Positions 28,458 through 40,187 of a stretch of DNA of 64,000 nucleotides are shown here, one piece after another. The position numbers and the translations under genes were made by a program. The stretch comes from Phylloscopus collybita (taxonomy: Eukaryota; Chordata; Aves; Passeriformes; Phylloscopidae), in NCBI GenBank assembly GCA_027886175.1, contig JAJNNQ010000002.1, positions 7,808,001 through 7,872,000 of the forward strand, in the 5' to 3' direction. Within the stretch, counting starts at the first letter, position 1, and the number at the start of each line of letters is the position of its first letter. The notes under the pieces are model-generated. The model was given only the letters and a program-made list of their open reading frames with translations. It had not been told where the DNA came from and ran no database searches.

Positions 28458-31258
28458 TCAAGCAGATAATAGCAGTAATTCAGCTTTTCAGGATTTGCTA
28501 ATATTCTACTTTTGTATCTGCTTTTTCCTTCTATTTGAATAGTCTCTCCTTCCATATAACTCATTTTGATCTCTCAGGATATCCATTGCATTTCCTCTTT
28601 GTGATTAATTATTTTTAAATAAGCAGAAAGAACCACTGAAATCATCCAGAGGTTGATACTGATCGTCATAGCTTTGTAGAAATCTAGGAAACCCTGTTAT
28701 CCGGAACTTAACTGACCCTCTGTGGTTTCTTTAGAATACATGATGTGTTACTGGGGCAAAGGAAAGGACAAAACCATCTCTCCAGAAGTCTACAAGATAC
28801 TTTCTTTTATTTTTTATTTTATTCTTTCCATTATTTTTTAACACAAAGGAAACGGATAGACTCAGGAAAACAAATCCAAGAATAGTTGTTGCACTTTTAA
28901 AGCAATCCACTCCTCCCTAGGGTATCCCTGGAAAGTACACTGACCCTCTTTCATAATATAATACATAATATTTTAAAATATCCATATTAGCATCTAATTA
29001 TTAATCCTTATCTTTGTTATGCTCTACTTTTTTAGCATTCTCTTGCTTGCACCATTTTGAATCTTAGCCTGAAACAGTAAGAAATGTATGAATTATTCTT
29101 ACACTTATTTAAAATCTGTCAAAATCTTTGGATGGACACTGTGGTGTATTTGCACTGGTTTATGAAAAATTTAACAGACACTACCACTAATTCTCAGCAT
29201 GCCAAATGTTATTTTTAATAAATACACATTCAAGAACTGTCATTTTTTTCCCAGTCATTTCCTCAGTTAATAAAACAGCACCCTGTAGGTTCATTTCTTT
29301 AATGATCCAAAACACAACTTCGAGACATGTTATTTGTTATTCATCTACAACTACACTTAATGTCATCCTCGTGGCACAAATGTAACAAGACTGAGTCACA
29401 AAAACATTAGCAATATTTCAACTGACTGGCCCACTAAATCATGAATAGCACAGCTAATGCACAAGGTCATTCACTAGCAAAATCTATTTGCTGTGCCACA
29501 GAATAAAATGAAAATATTTATTACCAAGGATGCCACTAGTAACAAGAGTCACAATAAAGCTTTCAGATGAGAGTGAATAGGGACAATGTTAACTTGCCCA
29601 TTGTTTTTCAGAACAGTTTTTCATAATTCTGCTTTCATGAAAATTCTGGAGGCTACTTCACTACCTTTAAAAAGAATTCTTGAAAATCAGCAAAAATGGA
29701 AAAACCCTTATATATTTCAGAAATACAGGCCAAACACTTTTTGAAAAATATAAACTTTAATCATGTAAAAAAACCCTGTTATTTTTATCCTTGGATGGGT
29801 GAAGTGCAAAATAAGGAAGATAAATGCTTGCCTACAGAGATAACTGTGTCCTAAATGCATTTACAGGATTTGAATGTGCCTGTGTCTGCAGGTATGCACA
29901 TTTGATGGGAATGAGGAGAAGGATATAACAGAAAAGATCTGAGTGTGTGAAGGATGGCTGCTTTGCAGTACTCAAAGTATTATGATTATTACAACCTCAC
30001 CTACAATGCTTTTCATGGCCAGAATCACTGTGCCAAAGGCACTGTGTAAACATGCTACTAAAAGGTGGTTCCTGTGCAAAAGAACTTATATCTACCAAAT
30101 GAGTGGAGACAGTAATTGGCAGCAGAGGGGTAGAGATAACAAGGAATGGATATTAGGCAAGGGAACAGCAGAATGCCAAAGCTGCCTCCATCCACACAAC
30201 ATTCTTTCTCATATTTTTTGGCATGGGAAGTGATGTGTTCAGCTAAGCCTTATAAATCCTTTAAAAGCTGCAGCACTTTCACTGTTTCACTGTTAGGGGC
30301 AGAAGAGACTTATTGGCAGGGATTAAAATAAGGAGAAATGGCAGGAAAGGACACTGATCAGCTCTCCCAGAAGTGCTGGAAGCAAAGGCAAAGCTTTCCA
30401 TCCTGTAAATGGTGTGATGGAGAGGCCTCTGCTTTGTGGTAGGTTTAACCCAGTGCTCACTGGAATCAGTTTCTGCTGGCACCATCCCTCCTTTAACAAC
30501 TCTATGGAAACTTGTTTTAGGACATCTCTTCAAAGTGTAGAAAAGGCTGCCTGGGCTGTGCCACTCCCCATGGGGCCAGTTCCATTTGAGAAGGTTATAA
30601 ATGTGGTTATAAACCTCTCATTGGGCAAAGTGCAGTTCTGTGTCCCAGAACTCCGTGGACTTTGTGTGAGAATCCTACATCCCAAAAGAAAAGCATTTTG
30701 TTATACTGCGTTTTTAAAAAGAAATCACAAGCAACTGCAGAAATATTTAAACTAAACAAGACAGGTGAATTGACAGTGAGAGGCTGTGGACTAATGCTGT
30801 GAATCAGGAGTCTGCCCTGCTGATAAAACTGTTCACTGTCCATCAAAATGCCAGCTACACCCTCTTATGAGTAGCCCCTTATCCTTCATATTTTCAAAAT
30901 GTGCATCATTAGCAAAAAAACCTGCTATTTAAACTAGTTGAGCCTACTTGGTAAATTTTGACTGACATGGTTTAGGGAGTGACCACAGGAACAGTTCCAC
31001 CAGCAGACACATGACAGCAGTAACCTCTCTCAAGGGTATGATAACCTCTTTCATTGGCGCTGATACATTCAAAAGGAGACATTGGCCCACCGCCTTTATA
31101 AGACTGTCAGACTTGTATGGATTATGCAATTTAACACATAGGAATCATTACTGCATACAATTTTCAAGAAATGTAAATGAAATGCCTATCTGCTTTATGC
31201 ATACATGGCCACAGGTCACTATTACAGTGCCAGCAATTTCAAGCAATTTCTGCATGCT

Positions 31259-31262
<4 letters not shown>

Positions 31263-31292
<30 letters not shown>
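31263..31292. repeat. A30 homopolymer
   Basis: A long pure A run. No processed pseudogene was recognised immediately upstream on the + strand. Confidence 0.93.
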
Positions 31293-31294
<2 letters not shown>

Positions 31295-31732
31295 AGCACA
31301 ATAGCATCCTTATGGGGTGAAAAACTATAGGACAGTTAAAAGCTCAATGAAACATTTTCTGATTTTCTGATTTCTGTCTGACTGCTGTGTTTGTCTGGCA
31401 GACACTGTCATACCAAGACAAGCTGTAAAGTACCCCAAAGACTGTGAATAAAGCCGTGTTTTTGCCTCCCTGGCGCTGTGGCCATAGCACAGGTTTGTTT
31501 CCAGAGTTTCTCCTTCATGGAAATACATGGAAACTAGGCTTAAAAGAAACATTTGCTACTGAAAAAGAAACGTGGCTATTGCAAGAGCCATATAGATAAT
31601 GACTTCCTTGGGAAATAATTTTGTGAGAAAGCGGTGTGCGTATTTCCTGACCCTCTCACTTTTGTAGACTGCTGGATCCATGACTGATTTCTAAAGGAGA
31701 GCATGCAGTTGTGAAGGCATTTTAAAATTCCT

Positions 31733-31790
31733 TTATATATCTATATCATCTGTATCTATATCTACATACCTATATATCTATATTGCACAC
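31733..31790. repeat. Degenerate (TATC)n microsatellite
   Basis: Repeated tatatctatatc-like units with interruptions. Confidence 0.7.
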
Positions 31791-32309
31791 CAGAGCCCTG
31801 TACTTTATGAATAAATACAATAATCTACACATACACACGTAATATGCATGTCTCAATATAAGATGCATACATATAGCTTATTCCACACTCTACTCTTCAA
31901 AAAGGAATGCAGAACTGTAGTATAAACATAAATTAAGTATGAGGTATACATCTCTACCCATCAAGATTAATGTATATTATTATCCCTTGACCCCTTCTTA
32001 ATGTTCCATTTTACCACGTTTCTAAAATATTTATACCATACAGGGTGTTAAATTATAGCAATTAAGACCATAGTATGGTTTTATTAATATTTCATCAAGA
32101 ATGTTTCATAATTTGAATTTCCTTGGTGTCCTTCTGTTGCTTTGCTGAACACTGGGAATGAAGGGCATTTCTCTCTGGTTCTTTTTTGCAGAACTTTACC
32201 AGCATTTTGCTTTATTTAGCCAGATGCAGAGCTTTGCAGCTACTGCCTCTTTACCTGGTGATTCATGTAACAGTCTCAGGTTTGTTATGGCCAGTTCTGT
32301 GTCTCCAAC

Positions 32310-32735
32310 AAAATAAAGACATCAGCAAACCAGAGATGATTCAGAGAAAGGCCACTAAAGGGACTGGAACATGCATGCAAGAAGAGGCTGAGTCTCATGG
32401 GTTTGTTCAGCCTGGGGAAGAGAAGCCTAAATGATAATTTAACTGCTGCTGGGCAAAATTATAAAAAAGATGAAGCCAGAATTTTGCAGAGATTTGCAGG
32501 ACTTGAGGCAAATTACTACCGAGGACATTCTGGTTGGACAGAAGGCAAACCCAATTTTCTTAGTAGGTGATGAATAAGCCCTGGGACAGGCTGCCACAAG
32601 AAGCTGTAGAATTCATTGATATTTTCACAATTCAAGAAGAAAAATTTCAGATTTAGCACTTCTTAAGACCAGTTGTTGGACCCAATGACCTCCAGAGGTC
32701 CCTTCTGCCTTCAGTTTTTCTGTGATTATAAATAC
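32310..32735 (+). mobile_element. Old CR1 LINE, 3' portion
   Basis: Recognisable CR1 segments occur in the right order: 'gattcagagaaaggccac', 'ttcagcctggggaagagaa', 'ccctgggacaggctgcca', and near the end 'ttggacccaatgacctccag' followed by 'aggtcccttctgcct'. The octamer tail is degraded to tctgtgattat. Many substitutions and small gaps mark it as older than the copy near 8.8 kb. Confidence 0.78.
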
Positions 32736-33811
32736 ATATGTATAAAACACCATTAAAGACAATGATTTGTCACAAGAAACTGTAGGATTTCATCCCAACG
32801 TTTCTGAAGTACTGACAAACTCTTCCTTGAAATAGATACTACATGCTTTTTTGAGGAAAGGCTCCTGTCCTCAAAAGTACCATCCTGTGTCAGATCTGGG
32901 ATCAGCAAAGCATTTTTATTTCTGGATCAGTTTGTTCTTATGCAGCCAGGCATGTTCAGCTGATGAATCACAACCCAAAAGCACTGGAGTGAAGAAGTGA
33001 AAAATTTGGGAAAACTCAAAACCAGCTAATATTTGGGGCACGCAAATCTTCATGGTCATCCCAGCAGAGCTGAACTAGGTTATGACAGCAAAACTGGAGA
33101 CATTGCAAGGATTAAAAATTGGAATATTACCTGAATAGTGAAAAAAATAAAAGGAAAGATTTATAGAGAAAAGAAAGATCTCTTCTTGAAGCAGTGTAGT
33201 GTCACTGCATAAATGGCAGGTGGTTAAAGGACACAGTGAGTTTTATCTCAGTCAAAGCCCAAGGCAGACAGACACCAAGGGAGAGGAGAAAGAGAGATGG
33301 ACCCAAGAAAACACAGAGGGAGGGGGGTAAGGAAAAAATACTCAGGGCTTCAGATTAGGTTTGGCTACTCCCTACACTTTCCAATCTGTAATTCAAAGGT
33401 GGTTTCCAAATGTACTTTTAGACATCTGAAAATTAGGCATTTAGCTAAAATTTCTTTGCTACTTCCCTTATAGCTGATAGAGGCACTTCCAGAGAGCACT
33501 TCACCCTCTCTGAGAAAGACATAATTCACATACAAACACAATGTCACCGTCCATTTGACATGCAGCCATGAGACCACAAAAGCAGTTGGGGGTTGATGCA
33601 AAGACTCCAGGAATTGGCTTTCATGATACAGAAGTAGGCAGGTGATCTTTCAAGGAAGGGGCATATCAAATTAATGGGAAGAAAATCGACATGCAAAGAA
33701 GGGGAAATCTAACTACAGGCTGAGTCACCCAGACTACAACAATTTTAGAGTTGTGTTTTCCCATGATTCTGAAAGTGCAATTTCAAACAAGTAATTTTGG
33801 ATTTTCTCCTT

Positions 33812-33853
33812 AAAAAAAAACCAAACCAAAACCAAAACCAAAACCAAAACCAA
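33812..33853. repeat. (AAAACC)n hexamer-like microsatellite
   Basis: A short A run passes into about six aaaacc/aaacc units. Confidence 0.88.
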
Positions 33854-36800
33854 CAACAGTACTTTTTCTCCATTCATATACTTTTTAATTTTATATGGTC
33901 TAGAATATAATATGATAGTGAGTAATACTAGCAAAGAGTGATAACATTGACCTGGAAAAAATCCAAGTGAGAGAATAGAAGATTTGAAATGATAGTTGTA
34001 AAATATTTCATTAATTTCAAAATATCAAGAATGTTTTTTACTAAGTATGGATTACAGCATCTTATTTTTGTTTTATGAATGATTAAAATGCTTTTTTTGT
34101 ACTGCAATTATGTTACAAAAGACTTTAATATATGAGTCGTTTCATTCAGTACTCGCAGTCTGTTTTGAAACTAATTGAATGTTAAAGTTTTTGTATTTCC
34201 ACTGTGGGTGAAAAAAAAAAAAGGCAGAATTACGTGTATTACAAGAATCAGTTTTGATTGATAAGATGTACAAAAAACTTTCTACCCCATAAAATTTGCT
34301 GAACAGACAAAGTTGACAAATTATCTGGAGGAACAAGTACCTCCAGGGTTATGCTGAAAGGATTTGGTTGTTGTGGGAATTCATACAAATGGGGACCCCA
34401 GAAAAAGAGCAGTTCTCTGTATTACATTGTCACATCACAGGAAGGCTTGATGCTCCTTCAGGTAACATTGTGCCAAATATAAAAAATGAACAATTTCAAG
34501 CAATTACTTGCACCAAAGGTTGAATGAGAAGCTGAATGTCCTGCTGCCTTATAAGTGGGCATAGGAAGGAGAAAGGAGGATTGTTTTTCAGGTGTTTTTG
34601 ATGGCTGAGATGAAGGCAAGATAATTTACAGATTGCTCCATCTCTTTTTGATGGCTAATTTAATTAGAAATTCTGTAATTTTGTATCTTGATAATTCCTT
34701 GGGTCAAGGTAGAAACGCAAATCCTACAAAAACTCATCCTTAATGGATAAAAACACCGAGGTCCTGTCAATACAGATAAATGTAGGATGGAATTATATGT
34801 AAGGTGTATGTGTTTCGTGTGTATGATGTATGGTGCTGCAATAGACTTGCATGTATTTGAATATTCATTAGATCTTCAATATCTTGTGAAACAAAATGCA
34901 ATAAAGGAAGAAAGATAAACAGAGATAACAGGGAGAAGATGCATCTCTTTCATTTCCCTAATTTCACAGTGTATAATGATCTACCCATCTATTTTCTTAT
35001 TTAAAAATATCAACAAGATGTTTGGTATTATAAATTACATTAAATAATAGACATTAATAATGCATTATACTCTTGAATCAATTACAATCTTTAAATTAAA
35101 TCCAAATATATTAATACTTAAATAATAATTAATATAAAATTAACTTTTAAATATAGCACTGTATTACTTGGTGGAAATTATATTAGTAGTTAGAATACTT
35201 TAAGGACATAAGCCTATCTAAATCAAATTACAGGCACTGCTGACGATTCATTAAAAGGAATTAGAATATACCATCTATTAGATAATTGCAACATATAATT
35301 CCATTATTCTATAGATCATAGTATGGCATCCACCTCATACTTTTAAACTGCCACACTACTACTTGTGCAATTTTACTGTGTAGTGTGCCACACTTTAAAA
35401 TAATTTCAACAGCAGTAGCTCTAAAGGAAAACAGCAATTTTATAAAGCCTAATACATCTGAAGGGGAGAGCACTCAGAGTATCTAAATATGTTTTCTATG
35501 CACAGTTTGAACTGCAGTTGTTCAAAGTGAAGCGTTGCCTTTGGTGTGGAACATGAAGTACTTGGGAGAGAAGAGCAGAGCGGCATCAAAGGAGGCCCCA
35601 CCATCTGATGCCACGGAATGCATGTATTGATTTCATATTTTGAAAGGCTTCCTCTACCTTGAATACTTTGCAGATCCAATGAAAGTCTGAACTGACCCCA
35701 ATGAATTTAAATCCTCCTCTAAGTAAAGTGTAGTATTTGAGAAGGACATACAAGTTATTCTATTATTGGCCTTGTTATCAGCAAGCATGGTAGTAATTCA
35801 GAGACAAATATATGACACATTGGGCTTTTGGACCAGAGAGATGACAAAAATTACAAATATTACTTGTATTTACAATTGTCAGTAGACTGTGAAGAAGAAG
35901 CTACTTCCAAGTATCTTTTATAAGGTAGGCAGAGGTTGCTTTTTTAACAACTAATTAAGTTAAAATACTTAAATAGTCAATTTTTTCTGATCAGTTAATA
36001 TTATATAATATGTTTTCAGCCTTCAACAAGTCACAAAGCAATTAAAGTGACTTTTGAATTTGACTTTGGCATTAGGTCTTTTTCAACTTGCAGCTTTTAA
36101 TTTTATACACTCTTTAGTTTAATTGTTAATTAATAGTGACTTTTAAAAGGACCATGATAATTTTTTTACTTGTAACATAATCAAGACATTCTTATCATAA
36201 TCAAGATGCTGATCCCATTTTAAACCTGGGTGCTAGACAATCTCCTATGTGAAGACACTCCCAGTAAGGAAGGGAACACTGCACATATGTTAAACAACTT
36301 ATTTTTTTGAGAACTAGAGAAAGTGGTTTTATGAAAAGTGAAAACAAAATCAGTAGATAACTGTCTTTCACTTCCATTATTAGGTTTTGCTTCAAATTTG
36401 TTTTAAAATACCTGTTTCTAATGAACACAATTCTTCCCATTGCTCATGTAATCAGCACCTGACCCACAGTCAAGCTCCCTGGCACAGTCTAGAGCACATA
36501 CTTGAGGCAACCTAAGATGTTGCTAATAAAAATTGCAGCTGGTACTCCTCTCACAGAAATTACTGCTCTAGAGCAGAATCTGTGTTTGTGTCTGGGCTGC
36601 CAAGGTGGAATGCTGCATCTTGGCACGCTCTGCTCTCCCTGGGCCTGGCAGTGACAAGGGACAGCTGGACACATGCCCCAGTCTGTTGAGCTGCCATGGC
36701 AATGATAGCCCTTGGCAAAATGAACGAGTAGGAGCCATACATAACACTTCCCATTTTGCAGCTAAAGCTATCAGAGCATGTCTGCCTCTTCCTGTTGCTG

Positions 36801-37696
36801 AAGCCATCCCTGTGCATCCCTGCATCTCAATACAGCCCAATTAATCTCACTTTACTTAGAATTCAACTCTGAAAAAAGCATATTTTCCCTACTGAGCTTG
36901 CATTTTTTTCCTGTTGTTTGAGCACTCATGAACTAGGCACAGTGCTGGTTACTTGGCTGATGATGGCAAAGGTGTTTGAACAATTTTTTGGTTATAGTCA
37001 TAGTATAAAACAGTCATAGTATAAAATATATAAATATGAATTCATACAAAATTCTTGTATGCCTTTGCAAGTTGTCTCCAACATCTTGATCTTATGTCAG
37101 ACTTCATCTGAAGAACAGTTTTCTGTGCATGACTCTTAGGTCATAACTCAGAAGTTCACCCAGGGCTGAAACTTGGAGTGAGCTCGTAACCACCTCACTG
37201 ATTTCACTGCCATGCTCCATATCAGTGCTATCAAGGGGGAACCATACCCTGTTGATTTTATAGGGTCACAGTTTCATGGGAGTTTAACTCCCTCAAAATA
37301 TAACTGCTGTGCATCAATTTCAGCTAGACATAGAAGTCATATCAAGCTGCTTCTGCTTTGTGACTGGAAAGAGATTGCATAATACAGACACATTCCCTTT
37401 AGACAGAAATACCTGCGTCAGTAAAAGTCTTTGTCTTCCATATAAGGCAGGAAAGTTGTGAAAGAGTGAGATAAAAGTGATTTGTGTAAGTCACCAAGCA
37501 GCCTCCTGCCAAAAGCAGAACCCCTCAATATCCTGTCAGCAATGAAAAAATATAATATTTCTAAAAATACTCCTAGTTTAATATGTCCACTCCAGCATGG
37601 AACCTGTAATCAAACACTCCCAGGGGTGCAGATTAAAAATAAATAAGTGAAAGTAAATTAAAAGTATAGCACTAAAGAAATCAGCTGGGCTAAATA

Positions 37697-37712
37697 TTTT
37701 TTTTTTTTTTTT
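37697..37712. repeat. T16 homopolymer
   Basis: Pure T run, then cttttt. Confidence 0.88.
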
Positions 37713-38459
37713 CTTTTTACCCTCAGCTTTTTTCCAAAGAAAGGTAAGAAAATTTTCTGTGGGAAAAAGAGAAAACACCCTTGGGAAAACAGCAGCAATC
37801 AGTGCACAATAAAATAACAGATTAAGTGAAAGATTCTTTATTATAAATACATCTAACAATTCATTGTACTTGATACTTTGGCCCATTTAAAAATGAGCTG
37901 ATAAAGCAACATTATTTCTTAGAGTGATAACCAGCCTATTGGATTTCAGAGAGGTCAGAGGCTTCCTTGTTTATTTAGCTGAAGTAGTCTTTTAGCTCTC
38001 TGATCTCCTCAGTCTGTCATTATTATTAGTCTTCCTTGAGTTCTGCTTTTCAAATACCTTGTCTCCAGCTCACTTTGCATTTCCTATTCAGCAATTTAAC
38101 CCTACAGACAGTTTATAAAACAAGATAAAAATCCATAAATTAGGCGTCCATGGGTGCCTGTGCCCTATATCTTTGTCAAGGATGATCACAATCAAACGCT
38201 TGTTTCTCGAGACAGCCTGTCAGCAAGCACAATTACAGGTTTTCAACTTGCCCTGCCGTAGCACAAGGCAGGAGACTTGTGTAGCAAGGGAAATAGCTTC
38301 ATATCATTCTTCACCTGTCTTTTCTGTCTCTTTTCTTACTTCTACTTATTTTCTTTACAGATTGTCATCGATACTTTTTTGAGAAACTATGACTTTATTA
38401 ACAGTGCAATATTATTAATTTATATTCCTGTACAGGCACAGTTATTTCAGAGACAGTGT

Positions 38460-38476
38460 AAAAAAAAAAAAAAAAA
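38460..38476. repeat. A17 homopolymer
   Basis: Pure A run after gacagtgt. Confidence 0.9.
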
Positions 38477-38740
38477 GGAGATTTTAATCCAGGGACTTTG
38501 GCAGCTCTGCCATGTCATCACAGCAGCCTGGGGAGGCCAATGAGAGGCACAGGTCCAATGTGCCACAGCTAAACTGTGAGCATCACCCTCACTAGTGCAA
38601 AGCCTTTGAAACACGGAACACTGACATCCTCAGGATCCTTTATTTCTAGAGCTGAAGGGAAAATCCTTACACTATTGAGTAGAGCAGAAATTTTGCCATG
38701 GACTTCACTGAAATCCTAATTGTGTAGTGGTTTTCTTCAT

Positions 38741-38742
38741 TT

Positions 38743-38781
<39 letters not shown>

Positions 38782-38801
38782 TCTTTTTTTTTTTTTTTTT
38801 T
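38741..38801. repeat. Double poly-T tract
   Basis: A T32 run and a T17-18 run are separated by aattttc. The second leads straight into acag at 38802-38805, so together they read as an extreme polypyrimidine tract before a splice acceptor. Confidence 0.92.
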
Positions 38802-38805
38802 ACAG

Positions 38806-38900
38806 TTGAAGAAGATATGCTAATGACTGAGAATGTGACTTACAGCTATGACTCCTGGCCCTTGGACAATAGGAATAGTGTGTTCAGAAACATCTTTCCT
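38806..38900 (+). other. Candidate coding exon (unproven)
   Basis: A poly-T tract ends in acag at 38805. The following 95 bp carry one fully open frame (2 + 31 codons) and stop exactly at GTGAGT (38901-38906), a strong donor. The frame reads EEDMLMTENVTYSYDSW and then PLDNRNSVFRNIFP, has one NVT sequon and looks protein-like in composition. The junction phases would be 1 at the start and 0 at the end. I do not recognise the sequence and no partner exons were found. An open stretch of this length between chance splice motifs is not rare in 64 kb, so this is only a candidate. Confidence 0.22.
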
Positions 38901-39023
38901 GTGAGTAGTTTTTGGATTAATGCTGTGGACTACTCATCATCTGAAACAGCACCTATTATAACAAACTCCAAATTGTGCTCTATTGAACAAGGAAAAATGA
39001 TAATGCTGTATTAAAAAGCCTGT

Positions 39024-39028
39024 ACACC
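39024..39028. repeat. Left target-site duplication of the CCCTT-bearing LTR
   Basis: The sequence acacc directly precedes the TG terminus and is matched at 39487-39491. Confidence 0.75.
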
Positions 39029-39486
39029 TGTCATGGTTTTGGAACTCCCAGGTTTAATGCTCCCACTGAAACTGTGCTGCCAGTTGCTTGCTCCCCCTTC
39101 CCTTCCCTTCCCTTCCCTTCCCTTCCCTTCCCTTCCCTTCCCTTCCCTTCCCTTCCCTTCCCTTCCCTTCCCTTCCCTTCCCTTCCCTTCCCTTCCCTTC
39201 CCTTCCCTTCCCTTCCCTTCCCTTCCCTTCCCTTCCCTTCCCTTCCCTTCCCTTCCCTTCCCTTCCCTCTGCCCCCTGCAGTGGGAGGGAGAAGAGAATT
39301 GGAGGAACAAAAGGCAAAGATCATGGGCTGAGTAAGGACAATTTACTGAAAACAGCAAGGACACAAGAAAGAAACAAACAGTAATAGCAACAATACTAAT
39401 ATCAAAAGTCGAGAGAGTGAGTGTGTGTAGGTGGGTGTGTGTGTGAGTGTACAAAAATTAACCCTGTCCTGGCCAGAACCAAGACA
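39029..39486 (-). mobile_element. Internally deleted solo LTR (ERVL-like) carrying a CCCTT microsatellite
   Basis: On the + strand the element starts TGTCATGGTTTTGG and ends CCAGAACCAAGACA, with near-inverted termini. It is flanked by the same 5 bp, acacc (39024-39028 and 39487-39491). The text matches a common avian LTR that I recall in the opposite orientation, beginning 'tgtcttggttctggccagg', so I place it on the minus strand. At 458 bp it is shortened: most of the U3 interior, including the expected TATA region, is missing, and short (GT)n sequence lies near the junction. About 170 bp of the remainder is the CCCTT expansion. No retroviral coding sequence is attached. Confidence 0.82.
39095..39268. 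repeat. Perfect (CCCTT)34 microsatellite
   Basis: Thirty-four uninterrupted CCCTT units run from 39095 to 39264, followed by a partial unit. The minus strand is pure purine (GGGAA)n, suited to G-quadruplex or triplex structure. It lies inside the LTR at a place where the family normally has only a short pyrimidine run, so it expanded after insertion. It creates long spurious repeat ORFs in several frames on both strands. Confidence 0.97.
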
Positions 39487-39491
39487 ACACC
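39487..39491. repeat. Right target-site duplication of the CCCTT-bearing LTR
   Basis: An exact copy of acacc follows the CA terminus. Confidence 0.75.
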
Positions 39492-40187
39492 ATAGGTCAT
39501 TATGATGGAGTTTAGTTACAGGAGAGAAATTTTTTAGATTTCTGAGAGAAAATGGATACACATTTAAAGACTCATCTTGAAGTGAGCCTTAGTACATTGC
39601 TGTAAGGAAAACCAGGATGACGCTGTATTAGTTTAGTGTCTTTTTCTCTTAAATTCCTCCAGGAACCATGATATATTAGGAAATTCTGCCATGGTCCGAG
39701 GGCTTCCCTATACCTCAGAGCCTCCTCCAGGATGATTCTGTCTTGGAGCTCTACCACGAGCACCCACATCACATCATATTTTGCTCCTATCTCTGATGTG
39801 TCTGCCTCATCACCCTCACCCTAATATGGTCCCCCAGGAACAGTCACTGGCCAGGCTTGAAAATCTCCCATCAGAAGCACCATGCCAAGAATCTCCAGGT
39901 ACATGTGCATATTTAAGACACTTTAACTTCCTTCTCAGCATGCAGCAAAGAACTCAATACTGCAGTAAGACTCCCACCTTAATTTTCTATTTTGTTTTGC
40001 TAAAGGAAGCAGATTTATTATCCCAAATATCAGCAAGCATCTAGACAGCCAGGCAGAGCACTGACACAGTGGTACATCTCAGCCACTAATTCCAATGCCA
40101 TCTCCTGGCTGTCACGTTTTCTGCTTTTCTAGCAAGTATTGCCACTTGCACATATGTTATTCCACTCATAACAGGCCTCCAGGCAGA
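39492..40187. other. Unassigned DNA between the LTR and CR1
   Basis: Nothing recognised. The ORFs are short and out of context. Confidence 0.45.

Larger units (their letters stand above)
27423..32309. other. Gene-free DNA between LTR and CR1
   Basis: Holds A21 and A30 runs and two degenerate microsatellites. No gene or further transposon was recognised. Confidence 0.5.
32736..38740. other. Gene-free DNA, very AT-rich near 35.0-35.2 kb
   Basis: Contains the AAAACC repeat, A and T runs, and an unusually AT-rich stretch around 34980-35160 full of taat and atta steps. No gene recognised. Confidence 0.5.

Noticed and set aside
31263..31292. Poly(A) tail of a processed pseudogene
   Set aside because: No coding remnant or 3' UTR-like sequence with a polyadenylation signal was recognised upstream, so it is kept as a simple homopolymer.
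32186..32285. Apparent exon: ttctttttttgcag acceptor, open frame, CAG/GTTTGT donor
   Set aside because: The donor is weak, the peptide has no family resemblance, and it directly abuts an old CR1 copy; a chance arrangement is more likely.
39011..39454. Long ORFs on both strands with GREGK or FPSLP repeats
   Set aside because: They are translations of the CCCTT microsatellite; a five-base unit with no stop in any frame gives open frames everywhere.
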